Assembly (NCBI GenBank): GCA_016191225.1
Contig: JACPPC010000011.1
Coordinates: 1-64,000 of the forward strand
Source of the DNA: Gemmatimonadota bacterium
GTDB lineage: Bacteria; Gemmatimonadota; Gemmatimonadetes; Gemmatimonadales; Gemmatimonadaceae
Length of the DNA: 64,000 nucleotides
Direction of reading: 5' to 3'
In this document: piece by piece, positions 20,229 through 28,419 of the stretch
How the letters are laid out: the number at the start of each line of letters is the position of its first letter
Position numbering within the stretch: position 1 is the stretch's first letter
Notes under the pieces: generated by a model
Databases searched by the model: none
What the model was told of the DNA's origin: nothing
The model's input: only the letters and a program-made list of their open reading frames with translations
Translations under genes and position numbers: made by a program

Positions 20229-21032
20229 GTGGCAGCTCGCCTGCGCGACGACGCGCTGTTCCTGATCGCGGGACCGTGCGTGCTCGAGACCGACGCGCTC
20301 AACCTGCGCGTGGGCGAGCACCTCGCCCGGCTGGCGGAGCACGTACCGGGGGGCATCGTGTACAAGGCGAGCTTCGACAAGGCCAACCGGTCCAACGCCG
20401 GGGCGGCGCGCGGCCCCGGGCTGCACGAGGGGCTCGAGGCGCTGGCGCGGGTCAAGCGGGCGACGGGCCTCCCGATCCTCACCGACGTGCACCTCCCCGA
20501 CCAGTGCGCCGCGGCCGCCCAGGTGGTGGACGTGCTGCAAATCCCCGCCTTCCTCTGCCGCCAGACCGACCTGCTGATGGCCGCCGGCGCCACCGGGAAG
20601 CCGGTGAACGTCAAGAAGGGGCAGTGGATGCACCCCGAGGGCATGGTGGGCGCGCTCGACAAGGTCCGCGCGGCGGGGTCGACCGAGGTCGCGACGACCG
20701 AGCGCGGCACCTTCTTCGGGTACGGCGACCTCGTGGTCGACATGCGCGACTTCGCGCGGCTCAAGGCGGCGACGAAGGCCCCCGTCATCTTTGACGCCAC
20801 GCACTCCGTGCAGCAGCCGGGGAAGGGCGCCGGCGGCGCGAGCGGCGGCGTGCGCGAGATGATCCCGCCGCTCACGTACGCCGCCGTGGCCGCCGGGGCC
20901 AGCGGCCTGTTCATGGAAACGCACCCCGACCCGGCCGACGCCCCCAGCGACGGGCCGAACATGATCCCCCTCGACGGGCTCGACGACATCGTCGCGCGCG
21001 CGGTCGAGCTGTGGGCGATGGTGCACGTCTGA
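20229..21032 (+). CDS. kdsA: 3-deoxy-8-phosphooctulonate synthase (Kdo-8-phosphate synthase)
   Basis: KdsA condenses arabinose-5-phosphate with phosphoenolpyruvate to Kdo-8-phosphate. It has 267 residues from GTG 20229, 1 nt after the pyrG stop. Diagnostic segments are FLIAGPCVLE, VYKASFDKANRSN, PILTDVHLPDQC, VLQIPAFLCRQTDLL, KPVNVKKGQWM, VIFDATHSVQQPG and FMETHPDPADAPSDGPN. The cysteine in PAFLCRQ is not the metal ligand of class II enzymes, whose ligand sits near the N-terminus; IAGPCV supplies a cysteine there, suggesting a metal-dependent form. The stop overlaps the kdsC start. Confidence 0.97.
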   Translation: MAARLRDDALFLIAGPCVLETDALNLRVGEHLARLAEHVPGGIVYKASFDKANRSNAGAARGPGLHEGLEALARVKRATGLPILTDVHLPDQCAAAAQVVDVLQIPAFLCRQTDLLMAAGATGKPVNVKKGQWMHPEGMVGALDKVRAAGSTEVATTERGTFFGYGDLVVDMRDFARLKAATKAPVIFDATHSVQQPGKGAGGASGGVREMIPPLTYAAVAAGASGLFMETHPDPADAPSDGPNMIPLDGLDDIVARAVELWAMVHV

Positions 21033-21592
21033 TGGATCCGCGCCGGCTGGCCCGTCGCGTGAAGCTCGTCGCCCTCGACGTCGACGGCGTGATGACCGAC
21101 GGCGGCATCTACCTCGGCGCGGTGGACGGCGCCCCGATGGAATTCAAGCGCTACGACATCCAGGACGGCCTTGGCATCAAGTTCCTGCAGCAGGCGGGGC
21201 TGCACGTGGCGATCGTGACGGGCCGCGTGAGCGAGGGCGTGCGCCTGCGCGCCGCCGAGCTCGGCGTCGCCGACGTGGCCCAGGACAGCCAGGCCCGCAA
21301 GCTCCCCGCGCTGCGCGAGATCTGCGCGGCGCGCGGCGTCACCCTCGACGAGGTCGCCTTCGTGGGCGACGACTGGCCCGACGTGGCGGTGCTGCGCGCC
21401 GTGGGCCTCCCGGTCGCGGTCGCCAACGCCGTGCCCGAGGTGCTCGCGCTGGCCGCGGTGCGGCTCGAGCGGCGGGGCGGCCACGGGGCAGTGCGCGAGT
21501 TCGCCGAGTGGCTGCTGCGCGAGCGCGGCGAGTGGCAGGCGGTCACGGAGCGGTACGTGGCCGAGCGGGCCGACGCGATGGTGGCCCGGTGA
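21032..21592 (+). CDS. kdsC: Kdo-8-phosphate phosphatase (HAD family)
   Basis: KdsC removes the phosphate from Kdo-8-phosphate to give Kdo. The 186-residue HAD-superfamily protein has the motif I aspartates in LVALDVDGVMTDGGIYL, motif II in AIVTGRVSEGV, the motif III lysine in DSQARKLPAL, and motif IV in VAFVGDDWPDVAVL. It is the small, cap-less C0 type usual for KdsC. ATG 21032 overlaps the kdsA stop, and its own stop overlaps the kdsD GTG start. A slightly longer C-terminal helix (WLLRERGEWQ onward) is the only notable extra. Confidence 0.94.
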   Translation: MDPRRLARRVKLVALDVDGVMTDGGIYLGAVDGAPMEFKRYDIQDGLGIKFLQQAGLHVAIVTGRVSEGVRLRAAELGVADVAQDSQARKLPALREICAARGVTLDEVAFVGDDWPDVAVLRAVGLPVAVANAVPEVLALAAVRLERRGGHGAVREFAEWLLRERGEWQAVTERYVAERADAMVAR

Positions 21593-22575
21593 GCGCCGCC
21601 AAGCCGGTCGCGGCCACGGCCGCCGAGTCGATCGAGCGCGGCCGGCGGGTGGTGCGCATGGAGCGCGAGGCCCTCCAGGAGCTCGAGGGGCGCATCGACG
21701 CGCGCTTCGCCCGGGCAGTGGAGATGATCGCCACGTCGCGCGGCCGGGTGATCGTGTCGGGGGTCGGCAAGTCGGGGCTGATCGCCCGCAAGATCGCCGC
21801 GACGCTCACCAGCACCGGCACGCCGGCGGTCTACCTGCACCCCACCGAGGGAATGCACGGCGACCTCGGCATCGTGGGCGCCGACGACGTGGCGATCCTG
21901 CTCAGCAAGAGCGGGGAGTCGGCCGAGCTGGTGCCCCTCCTGTCGCACTTCGCGCGGTTCGGCGTGCACACGATCGCCATCACCGGCGCGACCGAGTCGT
22001 CGCTGGGGCGCGGGGCCGAGGTCACCCTCGACGCCGCCGTGCGCGAGGAGGCCTGCCCGCACGACCTCGCGCCCACCACCAGCACCACGGCGGCCCTCGC
22101 CCTCGGCGATGCCCTGGCGGTGGCGCTGCTCGAGGCGAAGGGCTTCCGCCGCGAGGACTTCGCCCGGCTGCACCCGGGCGGGGCGCTGGGCAGGAAGCTG
22201 CTGCGCGTGTCGGACGTGATGGAGCGCGAGCGGCTGCCGGTCGTGGGCGACGGGGCGACGATGCGCGAGGCCGTGGTGCTGCTCGCCGAGCGGCGCGGGA
22301 TCGCGATCGTGGCCGACGGCGCGCGGAAGATCCTCGGCGTCATCACCGCCGGCGACCTCACGCGCCTCATGGAGAAGCGGCAGGAAGTCTTTTCCGTGCC
22401 GGTGCGCGACGTCATGACGCGCACGCCCCGCACCGCCCGAGACGACGAGTTCGGCAGCGCCGCCGTGCACCGCATGGAGGAGCACGGCATCATGGCGCTC
22501 CCCGTGACCGACGCGGCCGGGGTGCTCGTGGGCGTGGTGCACCTGCACGACCTGATGCGGGCGGGGGTGGTGTGA
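21589..22575 (+). CDS. kdsD: Arabinose-5-phosphate isomerase (SIS plus CBS pair)
   Basis: KdsD converts ribulose-5-phosphate to arabinose-5-phosphate, the KdsA substrate. The GTG start at 21589 overlaps kdsC and gives 328 residues. The N-terminal sugar-isomerase (SIS) domain has VSGVGKSGLIARKIAATL, HGDLGIV, LLSKSGESAELV and LAPTTSTTAALALGDALA. Two CBS domains follow (VSDVMERERLPVV and VRDVMTRTPRTA), typical of KdsD/KpsF. With kdsA, kdsB and kdsC it completes the route to CMP-Kdo in a single operon. The stop overlaps the lptC start by 4 nt. Confidence 0.95.
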   Translation: MSAAKPVAATAAESIERGRRVVRMEREALQELEGRIDARFARAVEMIATSRGRVIVSGVGKSGLIARKIAATLTSTGTPAVYLHPTEGMHGDLGIVGADDVAILLSKSGESAELVPLLSHFARFGVHTIAITGATESSLGRGAEVTLDAAVREEACPHDLAPTTSTTAALALGDALAVALLEAKGFRREDFARLHPGGALGRKLLRVSDVMERERLPVVGDGATMREAVVLLAERRGIAIVADGARKILGVITAGDLTRLMEKRQEVFSVPVRDVMTRTPRTARDDEFGSAAVHRMEEHGIMALPVTDAAGVLVGVVHLHDLMRAGVV

Positions 22576-23258
22576 GGGCCGCCCCGGTCGTCGCCGGCGC
22601 GCTGGCCGCCCTCCTCGCCGCTGCCTGCCAGAAGGGCGACGCCGTGGCCGTGAGCGCGCGGGACTCCGCCGTCGATTCCGCCGACCAGGTCATGTTCGGC
22701 GCGCGGTCGCTGATCACCAAGGACGGCGTGATCAAGGCCGAGCTGTTCGCCGACACGGCGCTCTTCCTCGACGACAACACGCGGATCGTCATGCGGGGCG
22801 TCCGGACCTTCTTCCACTCGGTCACGGGGGAGCGCAACACCGAGCTCACGTCGCGCTTCGGCACGTTCAACACTCGCCAGGCCAACATGGAGGCAACGGG
22901 TGACGTCGTGGTGCACGCCAAGGACGGCCGGGTGCTCACCACGGAGCAGCTCCGCTACGACCAGGCGCGCAACCTGATCTCGGGCGACAGCGCGTTCGTG
23001 CTCACGCAGCCCGGCGGGCGCAAGCTCGAGGGGGTCGGCTTCCTCTCCGACCCGAACATGACGAGCGTGCAGGTGCTCAAGGGGGCCCGGGGCGCCGCCG
23101 GCGTGGTGACCGACAACGGCACCGGCCCGGCTGTCCGCGCTTCGGTGGCGCCTCCCGGCACGCGCGACTCGTCCGCCCCCGCCGCCGCCGGGCGTTCCGC
23201 CCCGGCCCCCTCGCGCCCGCCGGGGAGCACCTTCAAGCTCCCGACGAGGCGCCCCTGA
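22572..23258 (+). CDS. lptC: LptC-like LPS export lipoprotein
   Basis: LptC links the inner-membrane LptBFG transporter to periplasmic LptA. The GTG start at 22572 gives 228 residues. The N-terminus carries a signal ending in the lipobox LLAAAC followed by QKGD, so it looks lipid-anchored, whereas E. coli LptC has an uncleaved helix. The middle has the DUF1239/LptC strand pattern: FGARSLITKDGVIKAELFAD, then TFFHSVTGERNTELTS, ANMEATGDVVVHA and LRYDQARNLISGD. The C-terminal 40 residues are Pro/Ala-rich. It sits between kdsD and the lptA-like gene, with overlaps at both ends. The family is divergent, but context supports the call. Confidence 0.85.
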   Translation: MRAAPVVAGALAALLAAACQKGDAVAVSARDSAVDSADQVMFGARSLITKDGVIKAELFADTALFLDDNTRIVMRGVRTFFHSVTGERNTELTSRFGTFNTRQANMEATGDVVVHAKDGRVLTTEQLRYDQARNLISGDSAFVLTQPGGRKLEGVGFLSDPNMTSVQVLKGARGAAGVVTDNGTGPAVRASVAPPGTRDSSAPAAAGRSAPAPSRPPGSTFKLPTRRP

Positions 23259-24688
23259 TGCGCCCGATCGCGCGCCCCCTGCTCGCCCTTGCCGGCGTGC
23301 TCGCCGCGACGGGCGCCGCTGGCGCGCAGGTGCCCGGGGGCCGCTGCAACCTGACCTTCACCAACACGCCGAACACCCGGCTCCGCTCGGTGCAGGTCCC
23401 CGGCGGCCGCTACCAGTCGTTCATCGGGGGCGGCGTCTTCGCCAAGTGCGACCAGCAGGACGTCACCCTGCAGAGCGACAGCGCCGAGTACTACGAGACG
23501 ACCAACATGGTGATCCTCCTCGGCTCGGTGCGCTACAAGGAGCCGCGGGCGCGGGTCGAGTCGCGGAAGCTCACCTACTTCATGACCGACGAGCGGCTGT
23601 ACGCCGAGGGCGACGTGGTGGTGACGCTGCCGAGCGGCACCACCATGAAGGGGCCGAACGTGGAGTACTTTCGCGCCGTGCCGGCGGTGCGCAAGGAATC
23701 GCGCATGTGGTCGCCGCAGCGCAGCCTGACCCGCCTGGTGCAGAAGGACTCGGCCGGCAAGCCGCATGAGCCGGTGATCGTGCAGGCCGACCGCACCCTC
23801 GGGCAGAACGACTCCCTGATCTTCCTCGGCGGCCGGGTGACGATCGACCGCAGCGACATCACCTCGGCGTCCGACTCGGCGCGCCTCGACGCGGGGACGA
23901 ACTTCGCGCAGCTGGTGGGGAACGCCGTCGTCCGGGGAAAGGGGCAGCGTCCCTTCACCCTCGAGAGCACGGTGATTGACCTGTTCACGCGCGAGCGGCA
24001 GCTTGAGCGGGTGAAGGCCAGGGGTTCCGCGCGCGCCATCGGCGAAGACTTCGACCTGTCGTCGGACACGATCCTGCTGCACGTCGACTCGAGCCGGATC
24101 GAGCGGGCGCAGGCGTGGGGCCGCAGGCGCGCGCTCGTGGTCTCGCCCGGGCGCCGCATGATCGCCGACTCGCTCGACGTGCACATGCCCCGGCAGCGGG
24201 TGCGCCTCGTGCGGGCGCTGCGGGGCGCGTATGCCGAGAGCGAACCCGACTCGGTGAAGATCCGCTCGAAGGAGCGCGATTGGATCCGCGGCGACACCCT
24301 CGTCGCCGAGTTCGACAGCATTCCGGCGGCCGACACGGCGAGCAAGTCCCGCGTGAAGTCGATCGTCGCCACCGGCACGGCGCGCTCGTACTACCAGGTC
24401 GCCTCGTCGACGGGCAAGGTCGAGCGGCCCGGCGTCAACTACGTGCGGGGCGCCTTCATCACGGTCCGGTTCGACACCACCGGCCTGCGCACGGTGCAGG
24501 TCGACGAAAAGGCGGTCGGCGTGTACCTCGAGGCGTCGAGGGACACGGTCGTGTCGGCGAAGAAGGGGGCCGGCAAGGCGCCCGCGAAGGGAACCACGCT
24601 CCCGGTTCCGGCCCGCGGTGCGCCGGCCACCACTCCCGCGCCGGCCATCCCTCCCGCGCCGGCCATCAAGCCGGTGGGGACGCCGTGA
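23258..24688 (+). CDS. lptA: Large OstA/LptA-like periplasmic LPS-transport protein
   Basis: LptA-type proteins form the periplasmic bridge for LPS. This one has a signal peptide (residues 1-24, ending AGAQ) and 476 residues, more than twice the size of E. coli LptA. It appears to hold at least two OstA-like blocks: one with DVTLQSDSAEYYETTNMVILLGSV (in pieces QSDSAEYYET and LLGSVRY) and VVTLPSGTTMKGPNVEY, and one with FDLSSDTILLHVDSS and MIADSLDVHMP. The C-terminal 50 residues are an Ala/Pro/Lys-rich tail with a short PAPA repeat. Size and layout recall the OstA-like proteins of Bacteroidota. It overlaps lptC and lptB. Confidence 0.83.
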   Translation: MRPIARPLLALAGVLAATGAAGAQVPGGRCNLTFTNTPNTRLRSVQVPGGRYQSFIGGGVFAKCDQQDVTLQSDSAEYYETTNMVILLGSVRYKEPRARVESRKLTYFMTDERLYAEGDVVVTLPSGTTMKGPNVEYFRAVPAVRKESRMWSPQRSLTRLVQKDSAGKPHEPVIVQADRTLGQNDSLIFLGGRVTIDRSDITSASDSARLDAGTNFAQLVGNAVVRGKGQRPFTLESTVIDLFTRERQLERVKARGSARAIGEDFDLSSDTILLHVDSSRIERAQAWGRRRALVVSPGRRMIADSLDVHMPRQRVRLVRALRGAYAESEPDSVKIRSKERDWIRGDTLVAEFDSIPAADTASKSRVKSIVATGTARSYYQVASSTGKVERPGVNYVRGAFITVRFDTTGLRTVQVDEKAVGVYLEASRDTVVSAKKGAGKAPAKGTTLPVPARGAPATTPAPAIPPAPAIKPVGTP

Positions 24689-25935
24689 GCGACGGCCTGC
24701 GCGAGCGCCTCGAGCGGCTTGCCACCGCCGACCGGTCGCTGCTGCACGCGACCCGCGCCGTCATCGGCGTCGCCGACCAGCACGGACGCGCCGTGTTCAA
24801 TGACGTCTCCGTGCGCTACCGCGACGAGTACCTGGCCGCCCTCCGCGCCGAGGGGCGCGACGTCGACCGCGAGGCCGGGCGGCTCTCGCTCGACGAGGTG
24901 CGCGCGCACCTCGCCAGCTCGGTGCTCCCCCGACTCGCCGCCGAGGGCGCCGTGGAGTTGCCCGCCGGCGGGCTCGCGACCCCGGATGCCCTGCTGCGGG
25001 TCACGCCGCTGTTGATGGACGAGATCGCCGCGGCGCGGGCGCAGTTCGAGGCCCTGAGCCGGGACTCGCTGGAGCACGCCGTCGCCGCCGTGCCGGGGCC
25101 CGCCGGCCCCCCGGCGCAGGTGAGCACCCTTGACGCCTCGCACCTCGTGAAGGTGTACCGCAAGCGCCGCGTGGTGAACGACGTCTCCGTGCACCTCCGG
25201 CAGGGAGAGATCGTCGGGCTGCTCGGCCCCAACGGCGCCGGCAAGACGACCCTGTTCTACATGATCGTGGGACTGATCCCGCCGGTGGCGGGCCGCATCA
25301 TGCTCGACGGGCGCGACATCACCGAGATGCCGATGTACCGGCGCGCCCGGCTTGGCATCGGCTACCTGTCGCAGGAGCCGTCGATCTTCCGCAAGCTGTC
25401 GGTCGAGGACAACGTGAACGCGATCCTCGAGACGCTGCCGATCGGCGGCGCCGAGCGCGGCGCTCGGCTCGAGTCGCTGCTCGACGACCTCAGCATCAAG
25501 CACCTGCGCAAGAGCAAGGCGTACCAGCTGTCGGGGGGCGAGCGACGCCGGCTCGAGATCACCCGCGCGCTCGTCACGAACCCCAAGTTCATGATGCTGG
25601 ACGAGCCGTTCGCGGGCGTGGACCCGATCGCGGTGCACGACATCCAGCAGATCGTGGCCGGGCTGCGCCACCGCGGCATCGGCGTGCTGATCTCCGATCA
25701 CAACGTCGAGCAGACGCTCGACATCGTGGACCGCGCCTACATCATGTTCGATGGGGCGGTGAAGGTGTCCGGCAGCGTGCGCGAGCTGGTGTTCGACGAC
25801 ACCGCCGCCGAGCTCTACCTCGGCCCCACGCTCACGGCGCGCCTGCGGGTCCGGTTCGCCGGCGGCGACAGCCCGCCGGGCCCCGCCGGGCACCCCGTGC
25901 CCCCCGTCGGGACGACGGACGAGGCGGCGGCATGA
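24685..25935 (+). CDS. lptB: LPS export ABC transporter ATPase LptB with an N-terminal extension
   Basis: LptB energises LPS extraction with LptF and LptG. The ATPase begins about residue 146 (STLDASHLVKVYRKR) and has Walker A GPNGAGKTT, the Q-loop LSQEPSIFRKLS, the signature LSGGERRRLEI, Walker B FMMLDEPFAGVDP and the H-loop SDHNV, all LptB-like. Upstream in the same frame are about 145 residues starting at GTG 24685, which overlaps the lptA stop. This part is helical and charged (LRERLERLATADRSLL, RLSLDEVRAHLASSVL) and unknown to me. LptB alone is about 240 residues; here the frame gives 416. An internal GTG at 25120 could produce a normal-size protein. The gene overlaps rpoN. Confidence 0.93.
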   Translation: MSDGLRERLERLATADRSLLHATRAVIGVADQHGRAVFNDVSVRYRDEYLAALRAEGRDVDREAGRLSLDEVRAHLASSVLPRLAAEGAVELPAGGLATPDALLRVTPLLMDEIAAARAQFEALSRDSLEHAVAAVPGPAGPPAQVSTLDASHLVKVYRKRRVVNDVSVHLRQGEIVGLLGPNGAGKTTLFYMIVGLIPPVAGRIMLDGRDITEMPMYRRARLGIGYLSQEPSIFRKLSVEDNVNAILETLPIGGAERGARLESLLDDLSIKHLRKSKAYQLSGGERRRLEITRALVTNPKFMMLDEPFAGVDPIAVHDIQQIVAGLRHRGIGVLISDHNVEQTLDIVDRAYIMFDGAVKVSGSVRELVFDDTAAELYLGPTLTARLRVRFAGGDSPPGPAGHPVPPVGTTDEAAA

Positions 25936-27425
25936 AGACCTCGCTGCAGCAGACCCACCAGCTTCGGCAGGAGCTGAAGATCAATCCACGCCTCTACCAG
26001 GCGATGGACCTGCTCTACATGCCGTTGCTCGACCTGCAGCAGCACCTCAAGCAGGAGCTCCTCCACAACCCGTTCCTCGAGATGGTCGAGGCGGACGACG
26101 ACGACGAGGGCACCGAGGCCGAGGCCGGCGCCGAGGTCGAGGTCAAGGAGAGTGATGTCCCGGAGACCCCCGCCGAGCAGAAGGAGAAGATCGAGGGGGA
26201 GATGGACTGGGAGGAGATCCTCCTCGACGGGTTCGAGGGAAACGGCCAGCGCGAGGAGCGCGACGACCGCGAGTTCTTCGAGCCGGTGTCGGTCGGGCGG
26301 CAGGACCTCGCCGGCCACCTGTTCGAGCAGCTGCAGCTCCTCGACCTGTCGCCGCGCGAGGGACGCGTGGCCGAGGAATTCATCGGCAACATCAACGACG
26401 ACGGCTACCTGGCCGTGTCGCTCGACGAGATCGTCGAGGCGCTGAACGCCGACATCCGCCGGGCCGCCGAGGCGGCGGGGCAGAGCATCGAGGGGATGCC
26501 GATGGTGACCGTGGCCGAGGCCGAGGCGATGCTGGTGGTCGTGCAGGGGCTCGATCCCGCCGGCGTCGGCGCGCGCGACCTGCGCGAGTGCCTCCTGCTC
26601 CAGCTCCGCGACCACGACCGGCAGTCGAGCGTGGCCTGGCGCCTCGTGCACGACTGCTTCGGCGAGCTGATCAACCACCGCTGGAGCGAGATCTCCAAGC
26701 GCCTCGGACTCCCCGCGGCGGACGTGCAGGCCGCCGCCGACGAGGTCGCCCGGCTCGACCCGAAGCCCGGGCTCCGCTTCAGCGGCGCCGGCGACAACTA
26801 CATCATTCCGGACCTCGTGGTCGAGCAGATCGACGGGCGCTACCACGTCTTCCTGAACGACGCCAACCTGCCGCGCCTCAAGCTGTCGAAGGTCTACCAG
26901 GAGATCGCCCGCGACAAGAAGAAGTTCGACGGCGAGAACCGCGAGTTCATCGCCAGCAGGCTCAACTCCGCCAACTGGATGATCCAGGCCATCGAACAGC
27001 GCCGCCAGACCATGCTCAAGGTCATGCACTACATCGTGGAACGGCAGCGCGACTTCTTCGCCAAGGGCGTGCAGTACCTCAAGCCGCTCACCCTGCGCGA
27101 GGTCGCCGAGGTGATCGGCATGCACGAGAGCACGGTGAGCCGCGTGACGAACGAGAAGTTCGTCCAGACACCGCGCGGCGTGCTTCCCCTCAAGTTCTTC
27201 TTCTCGTCCGGCCTCGCGACCACCGGCGGCGAGGACGTGTCGGCGCGCGGCATCAAGGACCAGATCGCCAGGCTCGTGGAGGGCGAGGACGCGAAGCGCC
27301 CCCTCACCGACCAGGCGATCGTGAACATCCTCCGGAAGTCCGGTGTCGTGATTGCCCGCCGCACCGTGGCCAAGTACCGCGACCAGCTCGGCGTGCTCTC
27401 GGCCCGCATGCGGAGGCGCGTATGA
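25932..27425 (+). CDS. rpoN: RNA polymerase sigma-54 factor
   Basis: RpoN directs RNA polymerase to -24/-12 promoters and needs enhancer-binding ATPase activators. The 497-residue protein has the Gln/Leu-rich region I (LQQTHQLRQELKINPRLYQA), an acidic region II (EADDDDEGTEAEAG), the core-binding domain, the HTH segment (LREVAEVIGMHESTVSR) and the RpoN box ARRTVAKYRDQL near residues 475-486. The ATG overlaps the lptB stop (ATGA). Linkage of rpoN to lptB is widely conserved in bacteria. No obvious sigma-54 promoter was spotted in this window, but I made no systematic search. Confidence 0.98.
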   Translation: MKTSLQQTHQLRQELKINPRLYQAMDLLYMPLLDLQQHLKQELLHNPFLEMVEADDDDEGTEAEAGAEVEVKESDVPETPAEQKEKIEGEMDWEEILLDGFEGNGQREERDDREFFEPVSVGRQDLAGHLFEQLQLLDLSPREGRVAEEFIGNINDDGYLAVSLDEIVEALNADIRRAAEAAGQSIEGMPMVTVAEAEAMLVVVQGLDPAGVGARDLRECLLLQLRDHDRQSSVAWRLVHDCFGELINHRWSEISKRLGLPAADVQAAADEVARLDPKPGLRFSGAGDNYIIPDLVVEQIDGRYHVFLNDANLPRLKLSKVYQEIARDKKKFDGENREFIASRLNSANWMIQAIEQRRQTMLKVMHYIVERQRDFFAKGVQYLKPLTLREVAEVIGMHESTVSRVTNEKFVQTPRGVLPLKFFFSSGLATTGGEDVSARGIKDQIARLVEGEDAKRPLTDQAIVNILRKSGVVIARRTVAKYRDQLGVLSARMRRRV

Positions 27426-27435
27426 GGGCGCCCTC

Positions 27436-28395
27436 GTGAGCCTCCCGCCCGCCGGCGCGGCCATCGACGTCAGCGTGCTCGTGCCGGCCAAGGACGAGGC
27501 CGGGAACCTCCCCGAGCTGCTGCGCCTGACCGCCGAAGCCTTCCGCGGCCAGGCCCCGTCGTTCGAGGTCGTGGTGATCGACGACGGCTCGGTGGACGAC
27601 ACGCCGGCCGTGCTCCGCCGCCTCGCCGCCCAGTACGACTTCCTGCGCCCCGTCGCGCACCGCAGCCAGCGCGGCATCGCCGAGGCGCTGCGCACCGGCT
27701 GGCTCAATGCCCGCGGCCGCGTGCTCGTGTTCTACCCGGCCGACTTGCAGTTCATGCCCGCCGACATCCCGCGCCTCGTCGCCCCGATCCTCGCCGGCGA
27801 GGCCGACATCGTGACCGGCTACAAGATGGGGTACTACGAGAAGGCGTTCGTGTCCCGCGTCTACAACGGCCTGTCGCGCCTCCTGTTCGACGTCCCGGTG
27901 CGCGACCTCAACTCGGTGAAGGCGTACCGCCGCGAGATCATGGATGCCCTCCCCGGGCGGGCCGACTGGCATCGCTACATGGTGGTCGTGGCGGCGGCGC
28001 AGGGATTCTCGGTCGCCGAGATCCCCGTGGCCGTGCTCCCGCGCCGCGCCGGCCGCTCGAAGTTCGGCATCGGCCGCATTCCGGTGGGCGTGCTCGACAT
28101 GCTCGCGGTCTGGTTCGAGCTGCGCTTCGGCCAGAAGCCCCTCCTGCTGTTCGGCATGGCCGGGGCCCTCTTGTTCGCCACGGGGTTCGCGACCGGCATC
28201 GTCGCGATCGGCATCCGCGTCTTCGCGGGCGTCGGCTACCGCCCGCTGCTCACGCTTGTCGAGACCTGCCTGATCCTCGGCAGCATCCTCTTCGCCACGG
28301 GGCTGCTCGGCGAGCAGATCGCGCAGCAGCGGGCCGAGCTTCGCGAGATGCGCCGCGAGCTCGACGGCCTGCGTCCGCCCGGCGCCGGCGCCTGA
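27436..28395 (+). CDS. GT2 glycosyltransferase with C-terminal membrane helices (GtrB/DPMS-like)
   Basis: This enzyme probably transfers a sugar from a nucleotide donor to polyprenyl phosphate. From GTG 27436 it has 319 residues. The GT-A domain has SVLVPAKDEAGNLPELL, VVVIDDGSVDDTPAVL and the DXD-type YPADLQ; GRSKFGIGRIPVGVLDML is typical of GtrB-like proteins. Two C-terminal helices follow (LLLFGMAGALLFATGFATG and LTLVETCLILGSILFATGLL). A short coiled C-tail (QQRAELREMRREL) ends it. It begins 10 nt after rpoN and heads a glycan gene run with a GT4 enzyme and a flippase-like protein. The substrate is unknown. Confidence 0.9.
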   Translation: MSLPPAGAAIDVSVLVPAKDEAGNLPELLRLTAEAFRGQAPSFEVVVIDDGSVDDTPAVLRRLAAQYDFLRPVAHRSQRGIAEALRTGWLNARGRVLVFYPADLQFMPADIPRLVAPILAGEADIVTGYKMGYYEKAFVSRVYNGLSRLLFDVPVRDLNSVKAYRREIMDALPGRADWHRYMVVVAAAQGFSVAEIPVAVLPRRAGRSKFGIGRIPVGVLDMLAVWFELRFGQKPLLLFGMAGALLFATGFATGIVAIGIRVFAGVGYRPLLTLVETCLILGSILFATGLLGEQIAQQRAELREMRRELDGLRPPGAGA

Positions 28396-28419
28396 GGCGC
28401 CGGTCCCGGCCAGCGCCAC

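Noticed and set aside
24600..24685. Short tandem repeat (PAPA-type) at the lptA 3' end
   Set aside because: Only two or three imperfect units inside a Pro/Ala-rich tail; ordinary low-complexity coding sequence.
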